Source: Patescibacteria group bacterium (lineage in GTDB: Bacteria > Patescibacteriota > Minisyncoccia > UBA6257 > 02-FULL-45-10c). Taken from it: a stretch of 50,574 nucleotides of DNA. The position numbers and the translations under genes were made by a program. The notes below the pieces were generated by a model. That model made no database searches, was not told the origin of the DNA, and saw only the letters and a list, made by a program, of their open reading frames with translations. Positions 39,368 to 47,431 of the stretch are shown here, one piece after another. The stretch spans positions 118,567 through 169,140 of the forward strand of contig JAGWYA010000001.1 in the NCBI GenBank assembly GCA_018969615.1, written 5' to 3'. Every line of letters begins with the position of its first letter. The first letter of the stretch is position 1.

Positions 39368-39994
39368 TTAGTGGCCGGCAAACAACAGATACAATCCGTT
39401 CACGATCGGCTGTAAAAATCCAAGTCCAAAAAAGATAAAAAAGAACAAAATGAGGAGCCCGTACTGCTCCAGGAACCGCTGCAGATTCCCGTATCGGTCA
39501 GGAAGCACGGCGAACAAAAGTTTCGAACCGTCGAGCGGCGACACCGGGATCAGATTGAAGATCGCCAGAATGATATTGATATAGACGATCATACCGAAGA
39601 ACATCGCCAGGGTTCCCACCGCCGCGGTTGCGGGAACGAAATTCAGTGCGCGGATGCACAGGCCGAACACCAATGCCAATCCGAGATTACTCAGCGGTCC
39701 CGCCGCGCCGATCAGCGCCGCGCCCTTTTTCGGCTCCTTCAAATTGTACGGATTATACGGCACCGGTTTCGCCCAGCCGAACAGGATCGGGCTCTGCATC
39801 AGGAAGAGCAGCCCTGGCAGAATAATGGAGCCGACCGGATCGATGTGGTTCAACGGATTCAAGTTCAGCCGGTTCATATTCTTCGCGGTGTCGTCGCCGA
39901 GATGGTACGCCATCAAGCCGTGCGACACTTCATGCACCATGACGGAGAAAATAAAAACAATGAATTGAAAAACAAGGATAAGGACGTCGTTCAT
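39368..39994 (-). CDS. Site-2 protease family (M50) membrane metalloprotease
   Basis: FSVMVHEVSHGLMAY (HExxH); NLIPVSPLDGSKLL. Confidence 0.92.
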   Translation of the reverse strand: MNDVLILVFQFIVFIFSVMVHEVSHGLMAYHLGDDTAKNMNRLNLNPLNHIDPVGSIILPGLLFLMQSPILFGWAKPVPYNPYNLKEPKKGAALIGAAGPLSNLGLALVFGLCIRALNFVPATAAVGTLAMFFGMIVYINIILAIFNLIPVSPLDGSKLLFAVLPDRYGNLQRFLEQYGLLILFFFIFFGLGFLQPIVNGLYLLFAGH

Positions 39995-40009
39995 ATACCG
40001 TACAGAATA

Positions 40010-40957
40010 CTACAAGATCGGCTTCGGCGGGAGCTGGTTCTGATAGAGCTGCGGATCGATCGTGCGCGTGAAGCACTGCTGCCCGCTCTCATGGTTCCAA
40101 TTCTGCATCGTACGGTCCGAAGACATCGGAACCGCTTGCGGGAACGAGATCGCCGCATCGGATGCAAGATCGAACTGCGCGCAGAGCGTGAATGACAGCG
40201 GACCGTTCGTGCTATAGCCGTACGCCGCGCCGGTCTCAGGATCCGTCGGGATCTGATAACCGCTGATATCGTTATTGAGCGCGGTCAGGTCCTGGGGAAG
40301 CGCCTGCTTCTGGACCCAATAGGAAACCAGCTGCGACTGGACGCCCTGCAGATCGCTTACCCGCTGTTCATCGAACCGGTACAACCGCGCCTTGAACGGC
40401 GATCCCGCCGTAAAAAATCCGAAAATAATGCTCACCGCAACGACCGCGGACGTGATCCAGAGGAACAGCTTTTTCCTTTTTTCAGAAAGCCCGTGGCGCA
40501 GGTCAAGCAGATAATACGCAAAGATCGCGGAAACCACCGCCAGCACGATCAGCACCTTCAAAATAAACCGCACGGTCAGATCGCCGCCGAGAAAATTAAA
40601 CACGAGCGTCACGAGATCGCCGATGATAATAACCGATGCGAGGAACAGCGTGAAATAGACCAGCCACTTTCTGATCTTCAGCTCGCGCGCTTCCGGGATC
40701 TCGGCATATTCACGGTTGAGCATGTGCATCACCCAGGCGTACACCGGAAACACGATCACCAGCGACGCCATCGCCCAACGGATCCCATTCGCTACGCCGG
40801 AATAATAGATCGGCGACAGCGGGTCGGGAAAGAAAAGGTTCACATACTGGAACAGCAGCGTCATCAATCCGGCCGCGCTCATATACAGCGCGATCATCGA
40901 AAGAAGGTGCATGAACACATCCTTCGGAACATTCACCTTTTTTTCGTGGAAAAACAT
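40010..40957 (-). CDS. DUF5671-like membrane protein
   Basis: Multi-TM: VPKDVFMHLLSMIALYMSAAGLMTLLFQYVNLFFPDPL. Confidence 0.7.
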   Translation of the reverse strand: MFFHEKKVNVPKDVFMHLLSMIALYMSAAGLMTLLFQYVNLFFPDPLSPIYYSGVANGIRWAMASLVIVFPVYAWVMHMLNREYAEIPEARELKIRKWLVYFTLFLASVIIIGDLVTLVFNFLGGDLTVRFILKVLIVLAVVSAIFAYYLLDLRHGLSEKRKKLFLWITSAVVAVSIIFGFFTAGSPFKARLYRFDEQRVSDLQGVQSQLVSYWVQKQALPQDLTALNNDISGYQIPTDPETGAAYGYSTNGPLSFTLCAQFDLASDAAISFPQAVPMSSDRTMQNWNHESGQQCFTRTIDPQLYQNQLPPKPIL

Positions 40958-40997
40958 GGTTTTAAAAATATTTTTTTAATCGAGAGCGAGAATATTT

Positions 40998-41963
40998 TTA
41001 TTTGATCAGTTTTTTAAATTCCTCAACCAGCGGCACCGGCTCCGGGTCGATCCCGTATTCCTTGGCGAGATGATACGCCGTCCAATCGGCGATCAGCGTG
41101 GACGAAAAGATCTTATGGACCGGGCTCTTGCCGTTCACGATCACGACCTCCACCGGCAATCCCCGCTCGCGGTACAGACGCTCCGTCACGTTCATGCGCT
41201 TCAGGATCCGCGGATGATCGTTCGCGTCCTTCAAAAAGACGAAGAAGAATCGCTGCGACAGTTCGCGCGTTTTTTCCTTCACGTCGAACCCGTTCATCTC
41301 ATTATGGTTCAGTTCCGGCAGCAAACCGGAGAACGCCGGAACCTTGCCGGTCTCGTTCAAACGGATCTTCCAGTTATACGCGAGCGCGCCGTTCCGCTCC
41401 GAGGCGTAGATGATCGGTACATTCCCCTTCAGTTTCTTCGCAAGCGTTTTTCCCGCCCGTTCGTATTCGGTCGACTTCAATAAATGCGCCAGTGCGCCGG
41501 CTTCGCGGAGCCTGGCCGTATCGCCGGTCATTTTCAAAAGCGCCATGAACGCATAGCCGACCGCCGTGCGCGGCTGGATGCCGTGCGGCAGCTGGATATA
41601 CGGCCTCTTGTTCTTCCGCGCAAGATCAAGCAGCTTCCCGCCCGCCGCGATCACCGCCACCGGCAGCTTCGCCTTGAGCGCCTTATGGAACCCGTCGAGC
41701 GTCTCTTCGGTGTTCCCCGAATAGGAGCTTGCGATGAACAGACTTTGTTTCAAAGTCTTCTTTGGAAGGTTCGGCAGTCCGTAATCGCGATGCGAATAGA
41801 TCTCCGCCGAGGGGTTCCAGATCTCAACCAGACCGGCCGCCAGGTTCGAACCGCCCATCCCGCCGATCACAAAAGAAGAGGTCTTCTTCAATCCCTTCGC
41901 GTTCTCCACCACCGGAACGAACTCGAACTGCTTATGAAAATTCTTCAAAGATTCGTACATCAT
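40998..41963 (-). CDS. SIS-domain bifunctional phosphoglucose/phosphomannose isomerase-like
   Basis: GGMGGSNLAAGLV, SSYSGNTEETL, YKIRLNETGK/ELNHNEMNGF. Confidence 0.85.
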   Translation of the reverse strand: MMYESLKNFHKQFEFVPVVENAKGLKKTSSFVIGGMGGSNLAAGLVEIWNPSAEIYSHRDYGLPNLPKKTLKQSLFIASSYSGNTEETLDGFHKALKAKLPVAVIAAGGKLLDLARKNKRPYIQLPHGIQPRTAVGYAFMALLKMTGDTARLREAGALAHLLKSTEYERAGKTLAKKLKGNVPIIYASERNGALAYNWKIRLNETGKVPAFSGLLPELNHNEMNGFDVKEKTRELSQRFFFVFLKDANDHPRILKRMNVTERLYRERGLPVEVVIVNGKSPVHKIFSSTLIADWTAYHLAKEYGIDPEPVPLVEEFKKLIK

Positions 41964-42026
41964 ATATCTTTAGTATAGCCGAGACGGTGATCCGGTTCTG
42001 TGCACATGCGCCGATCGTCCGCCGTC

Positions 42027-42446
42027 CTATTGGCCCTGGCCGAGGTCGATCGTCACGTTCGTCGTCATTCCCTGCGTGATCGTCACCTGCTTTTGGATGT
42101 TCGCGGAGCTTTGCGGATAGGCTTTCGGGAACGTATACGGATTGAAAAAGACCGTCCAGCTGCCGACCGGAACGTTCACGAACGTCGCCGTACCCGTGTC
42201 ATCGGTTTGCATCACCGTCTTCCGCCCGCCCGGCGTACCAACATCCACTTCCACGCCCGCCGGCGACAGACCGAACCCCGTCACCGAAACCTGCAGCTCT
42301 CCGAACTCGGTCGCATGATCGTTCAGCTGATACGGCGCGACCCGGTCGCCGCCGATCACATAAAAATTACGCACCAACGGAACGGCGACGAAGCCGATCG
42401 CGATGCATCCTATGACAATGGCGATGCTCAGTGCGATATTTTTCAT
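42027..42446 (-). CDS. Membrane-anchored protein with carboxypeptidase-regulatory/Ig-like fold
   Basis: N-terminal TM; EVDVGTPGGRKTVMQTDDTGTATFVNVPVGSWTV. Confidence 0.65.
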   Translation of the reverse strand: MKNIALSIAIVIGCIAIGFVAVPLVRNFYVIGGDRVAPYQLNDHATEFGELQVSVTGFGLSPAGVEVDVGTPGGRKTVMQTDDTGTATFVNVPVGSWTVFFNPYTFPKAYPQSSANIQKQVTITQGMTTNVTIDLGQGQ

Positions 42447-42453
42447 AGCAGTC

Positions 42454-43389
42454 TCAACGGATCCCGCTGTCGCAGGAAAGCGTTGCGTACGTAAATTGGT
42501 CCGCGGTCACGGTGAATTCTTTTGACGTGCATCGCGGCAGCGGCGTTCCGCTGGCCGGCGTCACCAGATAAGTTCCCGCGGCAAGATCGGCTTTGAACGC
42601 GCCGTCGGCGTCGCTCTTTTCGGTCGCAAGCGGCGCAGGATCGCCGGCGCGCGAGATAACGACGTCGGTCTTATACGGCTTCGGAGCGCAGTTCGGGTCC
42701 GGCGGCATTTTTTCAACCGGGCAGGTCGGTGAGATCGTAACCACTCCGATGATCCCGCTTCCCGTCTGAGAGGTGAAGGTGAACGAATCCACGATCGAAC
42801 GGAGCGTTGCGGAAAAAGCCGCCTGATCGAATTCCTTCACCGCACCGTCGGGATAATTATGGATATTCCCCGAATGTAAAAGCGCGACGATCTCGTAGCA
42901 GCTGCCGTGCTTGATCGTCCGCCAGGTCGTCAGGTCGTAGTAATTCCCCGCGCCGACGCCCAATGAATGGAATTCAGAAAAGGTCGTCCCATTGATCTGG
43001 ACCGTGCTCGATGCCGTTTCGCCCTGGACCGTCACCAGACAATTCCCGACCGCCACGGGAGCCGGGTTCACGCCGATGAACACGCCCGCCTCGGACAGGT
43101 TCGTTCCCTTCATCATGTCTGACGGCAATACGACGGCCGCGACCGGCGCAGCCGTCTCCGGGAGATATCCGGACGAGAACGACTGCTCGATGGCTGCGTT
43201 CCGCGGATACCACAGTGAAAACCCGTATTCCGTATTCGTATACAACGCCGACTTGACCCCCTGGACGATCACCGGCTGATTGTTATCTTCCAGCGAATGT
43301 TCCGTGACCGTGTCCACCGCAACGGATACGACAGCGGCGATAAGAAGGACCTCAAGGAAGATGATCCAGTGTTTCAGAACGAATCGCAT
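42454..43389 (-). CDS. Secreted/membrane-anchored hypothetical with C-terminal carboxypeptidase-regulatory-like domain
   Basis: N-terminal TM; GFSLWYPRNA; GIIGVVTISPTCPVEKMPPDPNCAPKPYKTDVVI...DADGAFKADLAAGTYLVTP. Confidence 0.7.
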   Translation of the reverse strand: MRFVLKHWIIFLEVLLIAAVVSVAVDTVTEHSLEDNNQPVIVQGVKSALYTNTEYGFSLWYPRNAAIEQSFSSGYLPETAAPVAAVVLPSDMMKGTNLSEAGVFIGVNPAPVAVGNCLVTVQGETASSTVQINGTTFSEFHSLGVGAGNYYDLTTWRTIKHGSCYEIVALLHSGNIHNYPDGAVKEFDQAAFSATLRSIVDSFTFTSQTGSGIIGVVTISPTCPVEKMPPDPNCAPKPYKTDVVISRAGDPAPLATEKSDADGAFKADLAAGTYLVTPASGTPLPRCTSKEFTVTADQFTYATLSCDSGIR

Positions 43390-43394
43390 AGGGA

Positions 43395-43628
43395 TTAAGC
43401 CGAATGATGATGCGCGCTCTTCGCGTGCTCGGCCTGAGCCAGCCGCTTGCTGAAAACGAAGATATAGAGGATCTCAAGCAGTCCGAGCGTGTTGATGATC
43501 AAAAGCGCGATAAACCATTTTTGATCGCCGCGACGGGCCGAGGTCCATAACGCTACGCCCTTCCACGGGAGCGTCCATAATGCTGCAAGCAGGATCCAAA
43601 CCGACTCATTCGAAAGAAATGTATTCAT
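43395..43628 (-). CDS. DUF5652-like small membrane protein
   Basis: TLPWKGVALWTSARRGDQKWFIALLIINTLGLLEILYIFVFSK. Confidence 0.75.
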   Translation of the reverse strand: MNTFLSNESVWILLAALWTLPWKGVALWTSARRGDQKWFIALLIINTLGLLEILYIFVFSKRLAQAEHAKSAHHHSA

Positions 43629-43660
43629 AATTATAGTATACCTTATTTTGTCTTTTTGTT

Positions 43661-44029
43661 TTAGCGCTCACCGAAAAAGTTGTAGTGGAACACCACCGCA
43701 AGATAGATGCCCGCCAGGACGAAGAACGTCAGCAAACCGGCGCCGATCGCCGTCCGCGTTCCGTATTTCGGCGCAAGCCAGGAGACCACCAGCATATACG
43801 GCACCCAGGAAATGATCGTGCCGACGAGCACGAACAGCGCATGCTGCGCCACTGCCGCTCCCCCGCGCGATTCGCCGATAAAAATATACGCCACCAGCGT
43901 GAACACCGGCATCAGCGTCGCGAACCCGGACGCAAGCCGGAAACCGCTTTCTTCCAGCGCCACAATAAGGACCGTGAAGATCCCGCCGGTCAGGAAATAA
44001 ATGAGATAGTTTTTAATGAGTGGGGGCAT
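43661..44029 (-). CDS. Four-TM membrane protein (GlpM/DUF3147-like)
   Basis: MPPLIKNYLIYFLTGGIFTVLIVALEESG... hydrophobic throughout; start at internal Met probable. Confidence 0.55.
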   Translation of the reverse strand: MPPLIKNYLIYFLTGGIFTVLIVALEESGFRLASGFATLMPVFTLVAYIFIGESRGGAAVAQHALFVLVGTIISWVPYMLVVSWLAPKYGTRTAIGAGLLTFFVLAGIYLAVVFHYNFFGER

Positions 44030-44090
44030 AGATATTAGTATACTCTCTTCGATCAATTAGTAATTATAGTAGTTAATTACAAGATAGCTA

Positions 44091-44564
44091 TTAATCCTCA
44101 GGAAAGGTTATCTTATTTAAAGCAATAAAATTTCTCCACTCCTCGATACATTCGGATGCTAATTTAAATGCATTATATTTCTTATTACTAATCGTCAATT
44201 CCAGCGTTGACGAAGCAACCAAACCCCTTGGCGTAAAATTAATTTTAATATGGGTATTTATTTTTTCTAGCCTCTTATTTGATCTCGCCGCTTGCCAGCC
44301 AGCATGCTTAAAAGCGTTACAATAATCAGCGGCAAGAGATAAAGATTGACTCTCACTAATATATCTCTCGACATCTAAAAGAAGATCTATATCCTTATCT
44401 TTCTTCAGCCAATCTTTAAAATGATAGCATTGATTAAAGAAATCTTCGGCGGCATCTCTGGAATCGGTATTACTAATCGTATTCCCGTTATCAGTTTCTA
44501 TCTTCTTTAATCTGACATATGATCGCAACATACTGCGATATTTATCTACGGCATTAAATTCCAT
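44091..44564 (-). CDS. HEPN-like helical protein (start MEFNAVDKYRSML; the longer ORF extends to 44702)
   Basis: DAAEDFFNQCYHFKDWLKKDKDI...LSLAADYCNAFKHAG pattern; AT-rich. Confidence 0.55.
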   Translation of the reverse strand: MEFNAVDKYRSMLRSYVRLKKIETDNGNTISNTDSRDAAEDFFNQCYHFKDWLKKDKDIDLLLDVERYISESQSLSLAADYCNAFKHAGWQAARSNKRLEKINTHIKINFTPRGLVASSTLELTISNKKYNAFKLASECIEEWRNFIALNKITFPED

Positions 44565-44685
44565 AGTACGACATCGTATCCAATGCCAATTAAAAATTAA
44601 TTGGCTTATTTTTAAAAATGATGATGACTTTAGATAATTTTTAAAGCCGAATATTGCAAAGTTAAAAATCTTTCCGAAATAAATT

Positions 44686-45219
44686 CTAAACCTGCTTTGC
44701 AAAAGGAAGCTTTTCTAGAATTTCATGAACGAGCCCTAACTCTTTTGCCTTTTCAGCAGTTAAGACTGTACTTTCTTTAAATAAATCGATAATTTTTTCC
44801 TCCTTCGCACCAGTTTCTTTTGAAAGAATATTTACGTGCTTTTTATATAATTCTTTAAAAAGAAGTAGAGCCTCTTCATGATTGTGTAGCGGCGCTGTTT
44901 GTGCTCCCGTCGTAAACGTCCCTTCGTGCAGAAAAAATCGACAACCTTTTATAGCTATCCTCTTAGCGCCAGCGGCATAAATTATATTTGCCGCGGAATC
45001 AATTTGGCTAAGCGCAATAGTTTCAACCTCAATTGATAAAGCTTTTAAGTAAGAAAAAATTCTAATTGCGGAATCAACATCACCGCCTGAAGAAGATATG
45101 AGTATCCTCAATTTTTTAATATTAGAGTTATAAAGTTGAGTATTTACATATACAATCAAATTATGCGCAGTATTGATGTCAATTCCTCCCGTTATTGTAT
45201 ACCATTGTTCTTCTAACAT
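44686..45219 (-). CDS. ClpP-like serine protease
   Basis: LRILISSSGGDVDSAIRIFSYLKAL; IDSAANIIYAAGAKRIAIKGCRFFLHEGTF; LTAEKAKELGLVHEIL. Confidence 0.82.
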   Translation of the reverse strand: MLEEQWYTITGGIDINTAHNLIVYVNTQLYNSNIKKLRILISSSGGDVDSAIRIFSYLKALSIEVETIALSQIDSAANIIYAAGAKRIAIKGCRFFLHEGTFTTGAQTAPLHNHEEALLLFKELYKKHVNILSKETGAKEEKIIDLFKESTVLTAEKAKELGLVHEILEKLPFAKQV

Positions 45220-45323
45220 ATTACTTAGTTTTTCTTAATAATTAATCTTTCTCCAAATTCAATATTTCCCTTACGATATATTAAGTATAACCTCTTAATC
45301 CTTCAGCGAAATAACCTGGATCA

Positions 45324-45343
45324 CCTGCCTACCGGCAGGCAGG
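45324..45343. repeat. Short palindromic repeat unit
   Basis: CCTGCCTACCGGCAGGCAGG near-perfect palindrome. Confidence 0.6.
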
Positions 45344-45368
45344 CCTTTCCGTCCCTATCCTGCCTCAG

Positions 45369-45457
45369 TCGGAAAAAAAGGATAATTTAACTCTATCCCT
45401 TTTCCGATCAGAAATGAAGCCGCTCCGGCTTCACCCCGCCGTTGGCGGGGTTTTATT
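45369..45457 (+). terminator. Cluster of three adjacent hairpins, last with T-tract
   Basis: TCGGAAAA..TTTTCCGA; TGAAGCCG-CTC-CGGCTTCA; CCCCGCC-GTT-GGCGGGG-TTTTATTG. Confidence 0.75.
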
Positions 45458-45519
45458 GTTTGTAGCCGAAAAGATCATTGATCCTATAAACCAATGACTT
45501 CTTCGGACAAACAATAAAA

Positions 45520-45539
45520 AAGGCGCCGCAGGGCGCCTT
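45520..45539 (-). terminator. Terminator overlapping the stop codon of the 45538-45855 gene
   Basis: Minus strand AAGGCGCC-CTGC-GGCGCCTTTTTTATTG. Confidence 0.9.
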
Positions 45540-45855
45540 AAGAGTTTTTCTTCCGGTTCTTGCGGATAACGGCGTCCGCAATGAACTTATTGTAGATCTT
45601 CTGATCTTCCGGCGAGAGGTTCTTCTTCGGCTCAAAAAGCTCGATCGTAACGAAGACCCGGCTGGGATCATACAGGTCAGCTCCCGCCTGCCACTGAATC
45701 ATAAATCCCATAGATTCGATCTCGTCTCTGATCTCGGCGACACGCTCGGCCGCCGCATCGGTCAACGCCGGGTTCTTAAGAAAATTCTCCTTGAGAATAT
45801 CCCGCATCTCAGCCGCAAGCTTTAACACAAGCTCCTTCGCCTCATCGTCGGTCAT
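45538..45855 (-). CDS. Hypothetical protein (105 aa)
   Basis: ORF ending on a terminator; insulated. Confidence 0.65.
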   Translation of the reverse strand: MTDDEAKELVLKLAAEMRDILKENFLKNPALTDAAAERVAEIRDEIESMGFMIQWQAGADLYDPSRVFVTIELFEPKKNLSPEDQKIYNKFIADAVIRKNRKKNS

Positions 45856-45956
45856 CAGACGCTCCGCTGGGTTATTCGGTACTGCTTATAGTTTGGAATA
45901 AAACTGCAAAGCACACAAGCCGGCAAGATCTCCTCGTCCGGGAAATAAAAAACCGC

Positions 45957-46139
45957 TCAGGGAGCGGTATACGATCGATCGTTGAGCCAATGCTCGAACT
46001 CTTCTTTGTTCAGGCCGTGTTTCTTCGACAATTCCCTCACCAGCTTATCGTAAGACATTTTCGTCGGCGGATGCTTCCGCAATTCCTTTCGCACTCGCGT
46101 AAGCTCGCGCTCCAATTTCACGCCCAGTCCTTTGGCCAT
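45957..46139 (-). CDS. Hypothetical 60-aa basic protein
   Basis: AAGGAGG-ACGGTG-ATG SD; LERELTRVRKELRKHPPTKMSYDKLVRELSKKHGLNKEEFEHWL. Confidence 0.6.
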   Translation of the reverse strand: MAKGLGVKLERELTRVRKELRKHPPTKMSYDKLVRELSKKHGLNKEEFEHWLNDRSYTAP

Positions 46140-46265
46140 CACCGTCCTCCTTCTCGCAATTTACTATTCGCATCCTACCCCACCCGCGCGCAAAAAGGCA
46201 AGAATCAGGGCCCTGGTATAAAATGAAGAAGAAAGGTCGGTGAACGTTTTACTTTCATACATCAT

Positions 46266-46421
46266 ATGATCCGAGGAAATTTTATCGGCGCAGCCATCGT
46301 TGCGGTCATCTATACGGTCTACATCCTTGCCCGCCCGCTTCCTACAAAGCCGCAAACGGTGATCGCGCTCGTCATTCTCAACGCCCTGACCATCGTCCTG
46401 CTCAGCTTTGCGTTTAAATAG
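46266..46421 (+). CDS. 51-aa two-TM micro-protein (not in ORF track)
   Basis: MIRGNFIGAAIVAVIYTVYILARPLPTKPQTVIALVILNALTIVLLSFAFK*, followed by strong palindromic terminator. Confidence 0.6.
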   Translation: MIRGNFIGAAIVAVIYTVYILARPLPTKPQTVIALVILNALTIVLLSFAFK

Positions 46422-46434
46422 ATCTGCTCGAACT

Positions 46435-46472
46435 AAATACCCCCGCTATGCGATCGCATAGCGGGGGTATTT
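46435..46472. terminator. 38-bp perfect palindrome, bidirectional terminator
   Basis: AAATACCCCCGCTATGCGATCGCATAGCGGGGGTATTT between convergent genes. Confidence 0.88.
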
Positions 46473-46489
46473 TATGTGCGGAAAGATCT

Positions 46490-46990
46490 CTACGGCTTCG
46501 CCACGTACCACACTCCGCCAACGCCCTGCCCGGTCGTGTCGCCCGGCTTCGTATCATTTTTCCAGAAATAAACCGGTTCGCCATTGTACGTAAGCTGCAT
46601 CGTCCCGTCATCGCGGGTGATCGTTGCTAACTTCCCCGTAACGCCATCCGCGGCAAGCAACGGCTCATTTTGTACCGGCTGATACGGCGGCCAATTCACC
46701 GCGCAGACGCCGGAACAATTTGAAACCCCGGCAGCGTCTTTTGCATAAACATAAAGCGTCATGCCATTTGATGCCACAAGATAATTCCCTAAACTCGTTG
46801 ATGATGCAACCGATAGCACCGGCGACACCGCCCGGCCCATATTTGTTTGATCGGCCCCACCGTTCAAGCCCATAGCGGTCGAGGGCATAGCCGCAGGCTC
46901 CGACGGTACGCTCAACGATGCAACATACCAATAAAGACCCGCTACGATCGCCGCCGCGATCACAGCCGCAATTAATAATTTTTTCTTCAT
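46490..46990 (-). CDS. Secreted-repeat (COG4315-like) membrane-anchored protein
   Basis: N-terminal TM; GMTLYVYAKDAAGVSNCSGVCAVNWPPY; LTYNGEPVYFWKNDTKPGDTTGQGVGGVWYV. Confidence 0.85.
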   Translation of the reverse strand: MKKKLLIAAVIAAAIVAGLYWYVASLSVPSEPAAMPSTAMGLNGGADQTNMGRAVSPVLSVASSTSLGNYLVASNGMTLYVYAKDAAGVSNCSGVCAVNWPPYQPVQNEPLLAADGVTGKLATITRDDGTMQLTYNGEPVYFWKNDTKPGDTTGQGVGGVWYVAKP

Positions 46991-47026
46991 AAATGTAATG
47001 GTAGGATAATTTTATTGAATATATTT

Positions 47027-47062
47027 ATTATACACCAATAACATATCGCCTGTTAGCGATAT
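47027..47062 (-). promoter_or_regulatory. TATAAT -10 plus inverted-repeat operator covering the -35
   Basis: -10 at 47027-47032; ATATCGC-N6-GCGATAT at 47043-47062. Confidence 0.6.
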
Positions 47063-47087
47063 CTTTCATTTGCGGAGACTAGGATCT

Positions 47088-47120
47088 AAGTTTCGCTCGC
47101 AGCTGGTTCGAATCCTGTAC
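47088..47120 (+). pseudogene. tRNA 3'-half fragment in inverted orientation to tRNA-Ser
   Basis: AAGTTTC...GGTTCGAATCCTGTAC; the 16-nt T-arm is identical to the neighbouring tRNA on the opposite strand. Confidence 0.55.
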
Positions 47121-47121
47121 A

Positions 47122-47159
47122 AAATACAAAAGCAGTCCCTTAGGACTGCTTTTGTATTT
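47122..47159. terminator. 17-bp perfect-stem bidirectional terminator downstream of tRNA-Ser
   Basis: AAATACAAAAGCAGTCC-ctta-GGACTGCTTTTGTATTT. Confidence 0.9.
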
Positions 47160-47160
47160 G

Positions 47161-47247
47161 CGGAGGGTACAGGATTCGAACCTGTGATCCCCTTTCGGAG
47201 AAACTTGCTTTCCAAGCAAGCGCACTAGACCACTATGCGAACCCTCC
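47161..47247 (-). tRNA. tRNA-Ser(GGA); CCA not encoded
   Basis: Minus: GGAGGGT...CTTGC-TTGGAAA-GCAAG anticodon arm, long variable arm, ACAGG-TTCGAAT-CCTGT T arm, ACCCTCC-G. Confidence 0.95.
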
Positions 47248-47329
47248 TTCTAGTGATGGCTCGGCGAATGCCGAGACCTCTACTACGATATACCACCCGC
47301 CGATATTTTTCAATTGCAGAAAAAATCTA

Positions 47330-47358
47330 TTGACAAACAAGGCGATATTTGTTATTAT
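47330..47358 (+). promoter_or_regulatory. Consensus sigma70 promoter
   Basis: TTGACA-N17-TATTAT. Confidence 0.85.
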
Positions 47359-47431
47359 TCTACCCGCAACGTCGTGAACGAGAAGGTTCACCGTTGGTAC
47401 GTTAAAAACACCAAGAAGGAGACAACGAGAG

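Noticed and set aside
45453-45671. 72-aa minus ORF overlapping the 45538-45855 gene
   Set aside because: Out-of-frame overlap, runs through the terminator hairpin, basic low-complexity composition.
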